DNA of 64,000 bases from positions 186,001 to 250,000 of the forward strand of contig CAMKDV010000001.1 in NCBI GenBank assembly GCA_946411385.1. The letters run 5' to 3'. The notes beneath the pieces were generated by a model. It was not told the DNA's origin and did no database searches. It saw only the letters and a list, made by a program, of their open reading frames with translations. Shown here piece by piece: positions 1 to 8,356 of the stretch. Numbering within the stretch: position 1 is the first letter of the stretch; every line of letters begins with the position of its first letter. The position numbers and the translations under genes are program-made. Source of the DNA: an uncultured Bacteroidales bacterium (lineage in GTDB: Bacteria; Bacteroidota; Bacteroidia; Bacteroidales; Paludibacteraceae).

Positions 1-971
1 TATTTCTTGGTGCGTGGTTTGCCTATGTCGTGAAGCAGTGCTGCCCAGCGGAGCCAAAGCCATTTATCCATTTTGTCATTTACTATTTCCTCATTTGAGC
101 GTTGCATTTCGGCAACGTTGTCAAGCACCTTGAGGGTGTGGTAGAAGATATCCTTGTGTGCGCGGCCGTTAACTGTTTCTACGCCTTTGAGGGCAGAAAG
201 TTCGGGGAAGATGAGCGGCAGCAGACCGGTCTTGTCGAGCAAGAGCCATCCGTCGGACGGACGGCGGGAGAGCATGATCTTGTTCAGCTCGTCGGCTATA
301 CGCTCACGCGTGATGATATTGATACGCTCCTTGTTGCGAACGATGGCATCGAACGTTTCGGGATAGAGGTTGAAGCCGAGTTGCGTAGCAAAGCGTATAG
401 CCCGCATCATGCGCAGCGGATCATCGCTGAAAGTGATGTCGGGGTCAAGTGGCGTACGGATGATACAACGGTCCAGATCGCCCATGCCGTCAAACGGGTC
501 AAGCAGTTCGCCATAACGGTCATGATTGAGGCAGATAGCCATGGCGTTGATGGTAAAATCGCGGCGGTTCTGGTCTTCCTCCAGCGTGCCGTCTTCCACG
601 ATAGGATTGCGTGAGTCATGCCGGTAGCTCTCGCGCCGTGCTCCGACGAACTCCACCTCCGTATCACCTTTCTTGACTTGCGCCGTGCCGTAGGTGCGGA
701 ACACACTGAGGTGCGCACCTTTGCCAAGCTGTTTGGCCACGGCCTCGGCAAGCAAGATGCCCCATCTGGGTGCTGCGGCCTCACCATCTTTCGTGTCAAG
801 AAAGGAAGACGGTTTGCCTACAACCACCACATCGATATCTTTGCTTTCGCGGTGGAGGATAAGATCGCGCACCCATCCGCCTACCACATAACATTCGATA
901 CCCAGCTTATCGGCTTCGCGGCCGACAAGTTCCAAGACTGGCAGATGTATTTTTTTATCGGTTACGTACAT
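1..971 (-). CDS. cca: CCA tRNA nucleotidyltransferase / HD domain protein (partial)
   Basis: This gene adds or repairs the 3'-terminal CCA of tRNAs in the cytoplasm. It starts at 971 (MYVTDKK...) and runs off the left edge, so about 323 residues are visible. The class II nucleotidyltransferase head is clear: VVGGWVRD near residue 28 and the metal-binding DIDVVV about 15 residues later. The RRDFTINAMA motif and the DPFDGMGDL and DDPLRMMRAIRFA motifs of the poly(A) polymerase/CCA family follow. The last visible residues, LLHDIGKP, are the start of an HD phosphohydrolase domain, as in the long CCA-HD form usual in Bacteroidota. Poly(A) polymerase is the only real alternative. Confidence 0.9.
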   Translation of the reverse strand, partial: MYVTDKKIHLPVLELVGREADKLGIECYVVGGWVRDLILHRESKDIDVVVVGKPSSFLDTKDGEAAAPRWGILLAEAVAKQLGKGAHLSVFRTYGTAQVKKGDTEVEFVGARRESYRHDSRNPIVEDGTLEEDQNRRDFTINAMAICLNHDRYGELLDPFDGMGDLDRCIIRTPLDPDITFSDDPLRMMRAIRFATQLGFNLYPETFDAIVRNKERINIITRERIADELNKIMLSRRPSDGWLLLDKTGLLPLIFPELSALKGVETVNGRAHKDIFYHTLKVLDNVAEMQRSNEEIVNDKMDKWLWLRWAALLHDIGKPRTKK

Positions 972-1085
972 GGGCAATTCAAATTTTTGAATTTATTTTG
1001 AGCAGATTTTTGTTTTATCGTGAAGGAGTTATGTGGTGCATAATGACCGAGCGAAAAACACAAAGATGCCAAAATAAAACAAAAA

Positions 1086-2216
1086 TTATCTGTTAGCGTA
1101 CATATCTTCGTAATACTTTTCGTACTCGCCGGATGTGATGTTGTCCACCCATTCCTGGTTATCCAAATACCAGCGGACGGTTTTCTCTATACCTTCCTCA
1201 AACTGCAGGGTAGGTTCCCAGCCCAGTTCTTTCTGCAGTTTGCGTGAGTCGATAGCGTAGCGCATATCATGACCGGCGCGGTCGGTGACGAAAGTGATGA
1301 GGTTCATATCCTCGTCCTCTTTGCGTCCGAGCAGACGGTCCACGGTGCGGATGACCACTTTGATGATATCGATATTCTTCCACTCGTTGAATCCGCCGAT
1401 GTTGTATGTTTCGGCAATAGTACCTTTATGGAAGATAAGGTCGATGGCACGAGCGTGATCCTCCACATAGAGCCAGTCGCGCACATTCTCGCCCTTGCCA
1501 TAGACAGGCAGAGCTTTCTTGTGGCGGATATTATTGATAAAGAGCGGAATAAGTTTCTCAGGGAACTGGTACGGACCATAGTTGTTGGAGCAGTTGGTAA
1601 CGATGGTAGGCATGCCGTAAGTATCGTGGAAAGCGCGTACAAAATGATCGCTACTTGCTTTGGATGCGCTGTACGGCGAGTGAGGATTGTACTTGGTCGT
1701 TTCCACGAAGAAGTTCTCACCGTAGGTCTCGTGTCCCTCAGCGGAAGCTTTGGTTGTGAACGGCGACGGCAATCCTTCAGGGTGGGTCAGTTCCAAAGCA
1801 CCGTACACCTCATCGGTGGAGATATGATAGAAGCGTTTGCCTTCATATTTTTCCGGCAGACTCTCCCAATACAGTTTGGCAGCCTGGAGCATACTGAGCG
1901 TACCCATCACATTGGTGCGGGCAAAAGTAAACGGATCTTTGATCGAACGGTCCACATGGCTCTCGGCAGCCAGATGGATAACACCGGTAACATGCTCCTC
2001 TTGCATCAGAGCATAGATGGTATCAAAATCACAAATATCGGCACGAACAAAGCGGTAGTTGGGTTTGTTCTCAATATCCTTGAGGTTGTTCAGGTTACCC
2101 GCATAGGTCAGTTTGTCGACATTGATGATGCGATAATCAGGGTACTTGTTTACAAACAGGCGTACCACATGACTTCCGATAAATCCGGCTCCACCGGTGA
2201 TGATGATTGATTTCAT
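1086..2216 (-). CDS. rfbB: dTDP-glucose 4,6-dehydratase
   Basis: It converts dTDP-glucose to dTDP-4-keto-6-deoxyglucose, the second step towards dTDP-rhamnose and other deoxysugars of surface polysaccharides. At the N-terminus there is the NAD-binding TGGAGFIGSH motif of extended short-chain dehydrogenases. STDEVYG (near residue 135) and YSASKASSDH (YxxxK, near residue 182) supply the catalytic residues, and NNYGPYQFPEKLIPL is characteristic of RmlB. The length of 376 residues is slightly above the usual 350. No other dTDP-rhamnose gene (rmlA, C or D) is adjacent. It is read in the same direction as birA upstream but is separated from it by about 55 bases. Confidence 0.95.
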   Translation of the reverse strand: MKSIIITGGAGFIGSHVVRLFVNKYPDYRIINVDKLTYAGNLNNLKDIENKPNYRFVRADICDFDTIYALMQEEHVTGVIHLAAESHVDRSIKDPFTFARTNVMGTLSMLQAAKLYWESLPEKYEGKRFYHISTDEVYGALELTHPEGLPSPFTTKASAEGHETYGENFFVETTKYNPHSPYSASKASSDHFVRAFHDTYGMPTIVTNCSNNYGPYQFPEKLIPLFINNIRHKKALPVYGKGENVRDWLYVEDHARAIDLIFHKGTIAETYNIGGFNEWKNIDIIKVVIRTVDRLLGRKEDEDMNLITFVTDRAGHDMRYAIDSRKLQKELGWEPTLQFEEGIEKTVRWYLDNQEWVDNITSGEYEKYYEDMYANR

Positions 2217-2270
2217 ATTTATTATTTCAAATTTTTGATTTCTTATCCTTACGGAACGATTACTTCAAAT

Positions 2271-3056
2271 TTATAGCACATATCTCACTTGTTTGAAGTG
2301 ATATTTGCGTAGGTTGTCCTGTTGGTCCCGGAGAACTATCTCTCCCGTAGGCAGTATATCTTCTATGCGTGCCATGAATTGTCCGTCGGCTGTGGAGGGA
2401 GCATTCATGGTGGGTTGTGTGCTTACTTCGCGTTCTACGAACGGCCAATAGCCTTCACGGCGGTAGAGATGCTCCATATAGTACTGTCTGCGCGCTTCGG
2501 GCGAGTACAACTGCCACATATCCAGATAGACCATGAAGGTCTTCATCACATTATCGATATGCGTTTCTCTGCCGGTTATTTGCATCAGGCTGACGGGATT
2601 AGGCGCGTTGCCTATCCATTGCTGCTGATTGATATTGATACCTATACCCGCAATGCTATGTTGTATGGTTGACCCGCTCAGGCTGTTCTCCACCAGTATG
2701 CCGGCAAGTTTCTTGTCGCCATAGTAGATGTCGTTCGGCCATTTGATGGTCAGCAGTTGTTTCTGTTCTTCACTGAGCCGGTCTTTCATCGCCAAATGGG
2801 TGAGCATGGCTGCTATAATGTTGAGTTCGAACTGCTCAGAGGGCTGTATGTCCGGTTGGCGCAACAGATAACTCAGCAGCAGATTCTTTCCTCTTTCCGA
2901 CTCCCAACCGTTGCCTGTCTGTCCACGGCCTGCCGTCTGAAATCCCGTATATACCACAGGTATCTTTTCGCTCAAGCACTCGGCATACCCGGGTTCCTCT
3001 CCACGCAATATCCTTGCCATCAGGCTGTTGGTGCTATCTGTTTGCTCTATATACAT
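2271..3056 (-). CDS. birA: Biotin--[acetyl-CoA-carboxylase] ligase
   Basis: It makes biotinyl-AMP and transfers biotin to the carrier protein of acetyl-CoA carboxylase. The 261-residue protein has the biotin-binding GRGQTGNGWES loop near residue 63 and the KWPNDIYYGDKKLAGIL motif near residue 124. A small SH3-like C-terminal domain follows. It lacks the N-terminal helix-turn-helix of E. coli BirA, so it is a group I ligase and not a repressor. It begins at MYIEQTDSTNSLM, the usual start of the family. Confidence 0.93.
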   Translation of the reverse strand: MYIEQTDSTNSLMARILRGEEPGYAECLSEKIPVVYTGFQTAGRGQTGNGWESERGKNLLLSYLLRQPDIQPSEQFELNIIAAMLTHLAMKDRLSEEQKQLLTIKWPNDIYYGDKKLAGILVENSLSGSTIQHSIAGIGININQQQWIGNAPNPVSLMQITGRETHIDNVMKTFMVYLDMWQLYSPEARRQYYMEHLYRREGYWPFVEREVSTQPTMNAPSTADGQFMARIEDILPTGEIVLRDQQDNLRKYHFKQVRYVL

Positions 3057-3130
3057 CTTACCCGTCTTTCACCTTTCTTATCTCACATTCGTTCGAACGA
3101 TTATTTCACCTTTCACTTTTCACTTTTCAA

Positions 3131-4597
3131 CTACTCCTTCCCTTTCGTCTGATACAGATCCAACAGGTAGTCGCCTATCACTTTTTGTATCTGTTTGGCT
3201 TTGCCGTTACCGAAACTTATCATCACGGCAAATACCCATGTCTTGCCGTTGGGCAGCTCGATATATCCGGCGAAATTCTTTGTAGCGGCAATAGTGCCGG
3301 ATTTGGCATGTACGCGTCCGTCCAGTTCCGTTCCGCCCAGCAGGGTACGCAGCGTACCTGTCTGACCGCTTACGGGGAGTGAGGCATAGAAAGCATCCTT
3401 GTTGGGTGAACGGTACATATAAGTGAGCAGTTGTACTAATGTCTCTGCGCTGATAGCATCTTGCGGCGCCAGACCGCAGCCGTCCACAATGCGTGTACTG
3501 CGCGTATCTACACCGCGACGATACCAGAAATCCTTCTCGAAGTCAGCCGAGTTATGGATGGTGCAAGGTAAGGTATATCGTGCTCCGAAAGTGCGGAAAA
3601 CGGACTCGGCGTACATGTTGTTGGAGTGGATATTGGTCTCGATGATGATGTCGCGCAAGGTAGGCGAAAGCCATGTGTACAGCAGCGTTCGTTTGACGCC
3701 GTCGGCTTCGGAGATATAGGTAGGCCAGGCAGTGGTGGTTATTCCGTTTTCCTCCAATTTGTCGCTGAAATGCTGTACGAGGAGCAGTCCCGGATTAGGC
3801 AGGTCGCCTTGCACGCCGAACGAACCTTGGTTACTCGGTACGCTGCCCGTGAGATAGCGGGTATAGTTGTATGCCTCGCCGTGCACAAAAGCGCCATCGT
3901 GGGTGATGCTGGTGCAGCGTATATGGTTTTCAAACTGCACGCCCGGCACTTCCGGAACGGTATATTGCACCTCAGCCACGCTTCCCACCGCGCCTGAACG
4001 AAGAATGATGTTCATCGTGTTGTCCATGTACGAAAGGGCATAGATGCCGGGAGCATAGTAGTTGCCTATGTCCTCCCATATCCATCCGGGATTGACTGCG
4101 TCGGCATCGAAATAACTGAGGTCGGCTATCACACATCCGCGTATGGCGCGTATGCCGGCATCTTTGACGGCTTTGACCCATTTGTTGAGGAAAGCGCGGT
4201 CGCCCACTTTCTGCGAACCGAGCGTAGGATCGCCTGTACCGCGTACATACAAGTCGCCGTGCAAAATGCCGTTGTCGATGTAGCCGCTATACTCGATGTA
4301 GGTGCTGAAACGATAGTCCTCACCCAATGTCTCCAGCGCCGTAGCGGTAGGTAATAGTTTCATCACCGATGCCGGAGGAGCCACATTCTTCGGGCGGTAA
4401 CTGTCGATAATATCGCCCGTCTCCAGGTCTTGGACAAGCAATGTGATATTGGCGGTAGCGGTTACGGGATTGCGCTCGAAGATATCTACGCTTCCTTTTG
4501 CCCCGACCAATGTCTCCTGTTCGGTCTTCGCCCATAATGGCAAACACGCCACCATCAGCAACGCAAAGAAAAGTATATGTCGTACTTTGTAAGTCAT
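3131..4597 (-). CDS. dacB: D-alanyl-D-alanine carboxypeptidase/endopeptidase (PBP4)
   Basis: A periplasmic penicillin-binding protein that trims or cleaves peptidoglycan peptides. A signal peptide covers the first ~23 residues (hydrophobic FFALLMVACLPLWA). The three active-site motifs of peptidase family S13 are present: SVMK near residue 77, SNN (IHSNNMYAES) near residue 318, and the KSG triad (HAKSGTIA) near residue 430. Its length of 488 residues fits PBP4. It has its own Bacteroidota-type promoter at 4679-4710, back to back with the promoter of the toxin-like gene. A short TTTCAC-type micro-repeat lies just downstream, between it and birA. Confidence 0.94.
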   Translation of the reverse strand: MTYKVRHILFFALLMVACLPLWAKTEQETLVGAKGSVDIFERNPVTATANITLLVQDLETGDIIDSYRPKNVAPPASVMKLLPTATALETLGEDYRFSTYIEYSGYIDNGILHGDLYVRGTGDPTLGSQKVGDRAFLNKWVKAVKDAGIRAIRGCVIADLSYFDADAVNPGWIWEDIGNYYAPGIYALSYMDNTMNIILRSGAVGSVAEVQYTVPEVPGVQFENHIRCTSITHDGAFVHGEAYNYTRYLTGSVPSNQGSFGVQGDLPNPGLLLVQHFSDKLEENGITTTAWPTYISEADGVKRTLLYTWLSPTLRDIIIETNIHSNNMYAESVFRTFGARYTLPCTIHNSADFEKDFWYRRGVDTRSTRIVDGCGLAPQDAISAETLVQLLTYMYRSPNKDAFYASLPVSGQTGTLRTLLGGTELDGRVHAKSGTIAATKNFAGYIELPNGKTWVFAVMISFGNGKAKQIQKVIGDYLLDLYQTKGKE

Positions 4598-4678
4598 TTA
4601 ATTTTTAGTAATGCTATTGGACACTCAATAATTCGTAGTGTCGTACTTTGAATGTTTCAGTCATTGTTAAAATCCCTA

Positions 4679-4710
4679 CAAAGTTACAAAAAATATTTGA
4701 TATTTGCAAA
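4679..4710 (-). promoter_or_regulatory. Promoter for dacB
   Basis: On the minus strand, TTTG (4707-4710), exactly 20 bases, then TAACTTTG (4679-4686). This matches the Bacteroidota primary sigma consensus (TTTG, ~20 bases, TAnnTTTG). It would start transcription near 4672, leaving a leader of about 75 bases before dacB. Confidence 0.8.
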
Positions 4711-4755
4711 TATTTTGTCATATTTGCCATAATCTTCACCTTTTCTTCGAAAAAA

Positions 4756-4787
4756 TTTGCATATTTGAATATTTTTTTGTAACTTTG
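4756..4787 (+). promoter_or_regulatory. Promoter for the zeta-toxin-like gene
   Basis: TTTG (4756-4759), 20 bases, then TAACTTTG (4780-4787). Transcription would start near 4794, which rules out the earlier TTG start at 4792 and supports the ATG at 4813 with a leader of only ~19 bases. Confidence 0.8.
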
Positions 4788-4812
4788 CACCTTGAAATAC
4801 AAAACAGCGGGC

Positions 4813-5430
4813 ATGGCTCATCCTAATCTGTATATTATATCAGGACCGAACGGTGCAGGCAAAACGACGGCATCTTATAATTTGCTACCAGACCTTTTCC
4901 GCTGTACGAATTTTGTCAATGCTGATGAGATTGCTCGGGGATTATCGCCGTTTGCTCCCGAACAAGTGGCAGTTCAGGCGGGGAGAATAATGTTGCAACG
5001 CATCGATGATCTTCTGCAGCAACGGGTAGATTTTGCTATAGAAACAACGCTCGCCACTCGTTCGTACATACGACTTGTGAAGCGTGCACAGGCAGCAGGG
5101 TATAAGGTGCATCTTATTTTCTTCTATCTGGAAACCGAACAACAAGCCATCGAACGCGTAGCACAGCGAGTAAGAAACGGCGGACATTCCATTCAGGAAG
5201 AAGATATACGCCGACGGTTTAAACGGGGAATATATAACTTGATAAACTTGTACATGCCGGTTTGCAACGGAATATATGTAGTCAATAACAATTCTGTTCC
5301 GGCTATATTGGTAGCACAAAAAACACCGCGAATGCGAACGCTGCATATCTATATCCAAACAATGTGGAAAAGATTGCTAACCATCGCCAATGAACAGGCA
5401 TCGGTAAATGAGCAGCTGTCAAGTAAATGA
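4813..5430 (+). CDS. Zeta-toxin-family AAA kinase-like protein
   Basis: A 205-residue P-loop protein with Walker A GPNGAGKTTAS at residues ~11-21, as in zeta/PezT toxins, which phosphorylate UDP-N-acetyl sugars and poison cell-wall synthesis. FVNADEIARGLSP, IETTLATRSY and a basic LxExR-like helix (YLETEQQAIERVAQRVRNGGH) match the Gram-negative short zeta group. It has its own promoter and is followed 72 bases later by a 50-residue protein whose relatives usually sit beside such kinases. Toxicity is inferred from the family. Many of these chromosomal zeta-like proteins are untested, and some could be housekeeping kinases. Confidence 0.8.
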   Translation: MAHPNLYIISGPNGAGKTTASYNLLPDLFRCTNFVNADEIARGLSPFAPEQVAVQAGRIMLQRIDDLLQQRVDFAIETTLATRSYIRLVKRAQAAGYKVHLIFFYLETEQQAIERVAQRVRNGGHSIQEEDIRRRFKRGIYNLINLYMPVCNGIYVVNNNSVPAILVAQKTPRMRTLHIYIQTMWKRLLTIANEQASVNEQLSSK

Positions 5431-5502
5431 ATAGGTATTTGTCCTATGAATAAACAGATGTTCAGATAATTAATAAGTATTTGGTAACTAAATAACAGCG
5501 AT

Positions 5503-5655
5503 ATGAGTGAAAGAGAATTTGATGCAAAACTTCGTCAAGGCTTGATAGATACAGCCAAACAAGTTGTGGAAGAGCATCGCCGCAACAACCAACCACTCAT
5601 TCTCAGTGAGGATGGCGTCGTGCAATACGTTGATCCATACACCGTAGCGCTATAA
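5503..5655 (+). CDS. Small protein paired with the zeta-like kinase (putative antitoxin)
   Basis: A 50-residue ORF starting MSEREFDAKL. The first half is a charged helix and the second half reads EEHRRNNQPLILSEDGVVQY. That layout, a helix with H-(K/R)-x(3)-N/G-x-P-I/L and then a short DG-V-V strand, is the one I recall for small proteins encoded beside zeta-type kinases in many Gram-negative genomes, so I call it a candidate antitoxin or partner. The order toxin first, small partner second, is opposite to epsilon-zeta. No database match could be made here. Confidence 0.55.
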   Translation: MSEREFDAKLRQGLIDTAKQVVEEHRRNNQPLILSEDGVVQYVDPYTVAL

Positions 5656-5742
5656 GTGACCATATAGTTTCGTCGCTTGCCGACGTAAAACAGCAAGAAC
5701 ATAAGGCGCAAGTGTGCGCCCAAATAAAGCGTTATAAGCCAA

Positions 5743-5905
5743 ACTTGAGTTTTGAAATCTGAACAACTTCAAAGACTTAATGTGAATCAAGCAAAAGCTA
5801 TTGACGCTCGCGCCTCTGGCGTGGGCTTTTGCGTAGAATTTGATTCACAGGTAAGTTCAGAACCTCAAAACTCAAATGAAGCGGACGAAAGTTCACGCTC
5901 TTTTT
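5743..5905. ncRNA. Long imperfect hairpin, candidate structured RNA
   Basis: Four nested helices pair in order: TTGAGTTTTGA (5745-5755) with TCAAAACTCAA (5865-5875); TCTGAAC (5758-5764) with GTTCAGA (5855-5861); TGTGAATCAA (5781-5790) with TTGATTCACA (5840-5849); GCAAAAGC (5791-5798) with GCTTTTGC (5825-5832). A GC-rich tip at 5810-5822 closes the hairpin. Internal loops separate the helices, which is unlike a recently inserted perfect palindrome. On the plus strand a stem with a GAAA loop (5880-5899) followed by TTTTT could end such a transcript. I see no good promoter. A 6S-like RNA, a leader element of the LRR gene and a small MITE remain possible. Confidence 0.45.
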
Positions 5906-5942
5906 ATGTATTCGTGCAAAATTAACAATAAATCAAATAAAT

Positions 5943-8048
5943 ATGAAAAAGTTTACTTTGTTATGTATTGCTCTATTGAGCCTTACTATGCTTCGTGCCA
6001 ATGTTATTTCCGGCACATGTGGCGACAACCTGACATGGCAGTACGACACCGATGGTCACTCGCTTGTTATCTCCGGATCGGGAGATATGTACGATTATGA
6101 TGAGTACGGATTACCTTGTCCATGGAAAACTGTGGCAGAAGCAATTACTTCCGTTTCATTGCCTAATGGTCTAACACATGTCGGTTCACACACTTTTGAA
6201 TGGTGCTATAACGTGAAAGCCATTGATTTTCCGTCCACTTTGACATCGATAGGATATTATTCATTTCGATCTACAGGTTTAACATCCATTATTATTCCTA
6301 ATAGCGTTACAGAAATGGAAAGTGGTGCATTTGCTGAAAACAGTTATTTACAATCGGTCGTACTACCTAATAATATTCAGAATTTGGAGAGTTATGTCTT
6401 TGGCTATTGTAATCAATTGAAATCCATTACAATTCCCGCATCCATAACAACAATTGGATCGGATGCTTTAAATTATTGCGAGGATGTGTATTTGGAATCC
6501 TCTACACCAGCAACAATTACAAATAGTACATTTAAGTCGAATGTTGTTTTGCATGTTCCTTGTAATAGTGTAAATGCTTATCAGAATGCTCCTATTTGGC
6601 AATTCTTAACCATTATGGGGAATATGGATTACGAGTTTAATCTTTCTGCTAACGAAGGCGGTAGTGCCCGTATCACGAATAGTGTTTGCGCTGCCAATAC
6701 CATAGTTATTGAGGCAACAGCTGATGCTGGCTACCGTTTCACAGGCTGGAGTGATGGCAATACCGATAATCCGCGTGCCATTGTACTGACTGCCGACAAG
6801 ACTGTTACTGCGCAATTCGAACAGTCCACGACATATTTCCATGTGAGTCTTTTCGGTATATCGTACATGGAGTATAATGACGGCTCATCTAATGGTCCAA
6901 ATTGGTCGGGCGAGGTGCTGGAAGGTTCGTATATACGCTTTGAAGCAATAACCAATTGTGGCACATTTACGGGTTGGAGTGATGGTTCGGAGTATACTTA
7001 CCGAAATATTCAAATCACTAGCGACACAACCATCACAGCCAACTATACAGGCATTGAAACGTACCAAGTCAGTATCACGGCCGGTGAACATGGTCATTTG
7101 AGTAACGAAATTGTTGGTGAGGTCAGTTCGTGTGCCAATAGTTTTGAAACAAGAGCTATTCCTGATGAGGGCTATCACTTCGTTGAATGGAGCGACGGTT
7201 ACGAAAGTCGTTACAGGTGGTTCAATATTTATTCGGACATAGCGGTTTATGCCATCTTTGCCAAAGGTGAATATGGCGGCAAATTAGGCGAAACACTTTA
7301 CTGGTCATACGAATCTGACAAACAGCAAATCACCGTTTCAGGTAATGGTGAAATGACCGAACATGGTTATGGTTATATAGGGTATTTTGAGGAGATAGAT
7401 ATTCAAAGTACAATAGATAAACTCGTTATAGGAGAAGGAGCAACCAATATCAGTAAAAGCATTTTCAAATCACTACGCAAGTTGACATCGGCTGAATTAG
7501 CTGCCAGTATTGTACGGATTGACGAAAGTGCATTTGAGGACTGTCGTAGTCTGGCAAGTATATCATTCTCCACTCCGTCTTCATTGATTTATATCGGTGA
7601 CTGGGCGTTTTATAACTGCCATGAATTGCAAAGCCTCTCTATTCCGGAAGGCGTAACAGAGATTGGTAAAGCCGCGTTCTATGGTTGTTCTTACTTGCAA
7701 GAAGTATCTCTTCCTACTTCCATTCAATCCATCGGCGATAATGCTTTTGCATTATGCTCACGAATGCAAAAAATGCACGTACACGCAGTCCTTCCGCCAA
7801 CGATTGCTACTAAAACATTCGAGCAAGTTAGTCATTTGATGCCTGTATTTGTCCCGCAGAATAGCGTTAATGCCTACAAAGCCGACCCGCTATGGGGTGA
7901 GATGAACATCATAGGTGCGGATGAAGAGTTGGATAGTGTGGATAATGTATCAACAACCGCCTCTGCCACCAAGCAACTCATCAACTATCAACTTTACTTG
8001 CTTCATGGTGACCACATTTACGATGCCAATGGTCGACAAGTGAAGTAA
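5943..8048 (+). CDS. Secreted BspA-like leucine-rich repeat protein with InlB-type repeats
   Basis: A 701-residue exported protein with a signal peptide (MKKFTLLCIALLSLTMLRA). It opens with a GTCGDNLTWQYD...LVISGSGDM segment, followed by LRR_5 (BspA/TpLRR) repeats at ~60-190 with units such as AFxxCxxLxxIxIP. Three divergent InlB B-repeats follow at ~235-420 (GYRFTGWSDG, FTGWSDG, GYHFVEWSDG). A second copy of the opening segment (GKLGETLYWSYE...) and a second LRR block cover ~430-620. The last residues, LYLLHGDHIYDANGRQVK, resemble the short C-terminal tail of the three surface proteins at 41-47 kb. Likely a surface-exposed adhesin or binding protein; the ligand is unknown. Confidence 0.85.
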   Translation: MKKFTLLCIALLSLTMLRANVISGTCGDNLTWQYDTDGHSLVISGSGDMYDYDEYGLPCPWKTVAEAITSVSLPNGLTHVGSHTFEWCYNVKAIDFPSTLTSIGYYSFRSTGLTSIIIPNSVTEMESGAFAENSYLQSVVLPNNIQNLESYVFGYCNQLKSITIPASITTIGSDALNYCEDVYLESSTPATITNSTFKSNVVLHVPCNSVNAYQNAPIWQFLTIMGNMDYEFNLSANEGGSARITNSVCAANTIVIEATADAGYRFTGWSDGNTDNPRAIVLTADKTVTAQFEQSTTYFHVSLFGISYMEYNDGSSNGPNWSGEVLEGSYIRFEAITNCGTFTGWSDGSEYTYRNIQITSDTTITANYTGIETYQVSITAGEHGHLSNEIVGEVSSCANSFETRAIPDEGYHFVEWSDGYESRYRWFNIYSDIAVYAIFAKGEYGGKLGETLYWSYESDKQQITVSGNGEMTEHGYGYIGYFEEIDIQSTIDKLVIGEGATNISKSIFKSLRKLTSAELAASIVRIDESAFEDCRSLASISFSTPSSLIYIGDWAFYNCHELQSLSIPEGVTEIGKAAFYGCSYLQEVSLPTSIQSIGDNAFALCSRMQKMHVHAVLPPTIATKTFEQVSHLMPVFVPQNSVNAYKADPLWGEMNIIGADEELDSVDNVSTTASATKQLINYQLYLLHGDHIYDANGRQVK

Positions 8049-8082
8049 GTAATTAGATTGAAATGTACTAATAATATTCAAA

Positions 8083-8187
8083 TATCCGCCACTCAACCCG
8101 ATGCAAACCCTTATTTCAAAGGACTTGCATCGGAGTTGTATTGGGTGGTTATTGCGTGATTATTGGGTAGTTATTGTGTGATTGCCT
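8083..8187 (+). repeat. Intergenic repeat family A, copy 1
   Basis: A 105-base element beginning TATCCGCCACTCA and ending GTGTGATTGCCT. A second copy of exactly the same length lies at 40123-40227. The last ~50 bases are almost identical and have an 11-base period (GGTTATTGCGT / GATTATTGGGT / AGTTATTGTGT). The middle differs more than the ends. Function unknown. Confidence 0.75.
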
Positions 8188-8240
8188 TCACCAACCGCCA
8201 AACGAACCGAAATGATTGGTAGTGTAAAACACCTAACCAA

Positions 8241-8316
8241 GGGCGTATCAGAGGCTCATCGGAGGAATAACGTATCCTACCCATACTTATAATATACTAT
8301 GTATATTATCCCGTGA
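8241..8316 (+). repeat. Intergenic repeat family B, copy 1
   Basis: GGGCGTATCAGAGGCTCATC, then GGAGGAATAACGTATCCTAC, then an AT-rich near-palindrome (TATAATATACTATGTATATTA) and CCCGTGA. An inverted copy lies at 22533-22611, and the distal third recurs at 57831-57863. Confidence 0.75.
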
Positions 8317-8356
8317 TTTTGAATTTTTCTGTTTCCTTTGTGCGAATAATTCCCCA

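Larger units (their letters stand above)
8049..8356. other. Intergenic region between convergent genes, filled with repeats
   Basis: No gene seen. It contains intergenic repeat family A (8083-8187) and family B (8241-8316), both listed separately, with a short AT-rich tail next to the HHH gene. No clear rho-independent terminator. Confidence 0.7.

Noticed and set aside
102..614. Plus-strand frames in the first kilobase
   Set aside because: They are antisense to the CCA-adding enzyme, whose motifs are complete on the minus strand.
4792..4812. Upstream TTG start for the zeta-like gene
   Set aside because: It lies at or before the predicted transcription start and adds residues not needed by the family; ATG at 4813 is better.
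8130..8187. Possible CRISPR-like or satellite tandem repeat
   Set aside because: The 11-base period is far too short, and the whole 105-base unit recurs elsewhere with the same ends, so it is an interspersed repeat.
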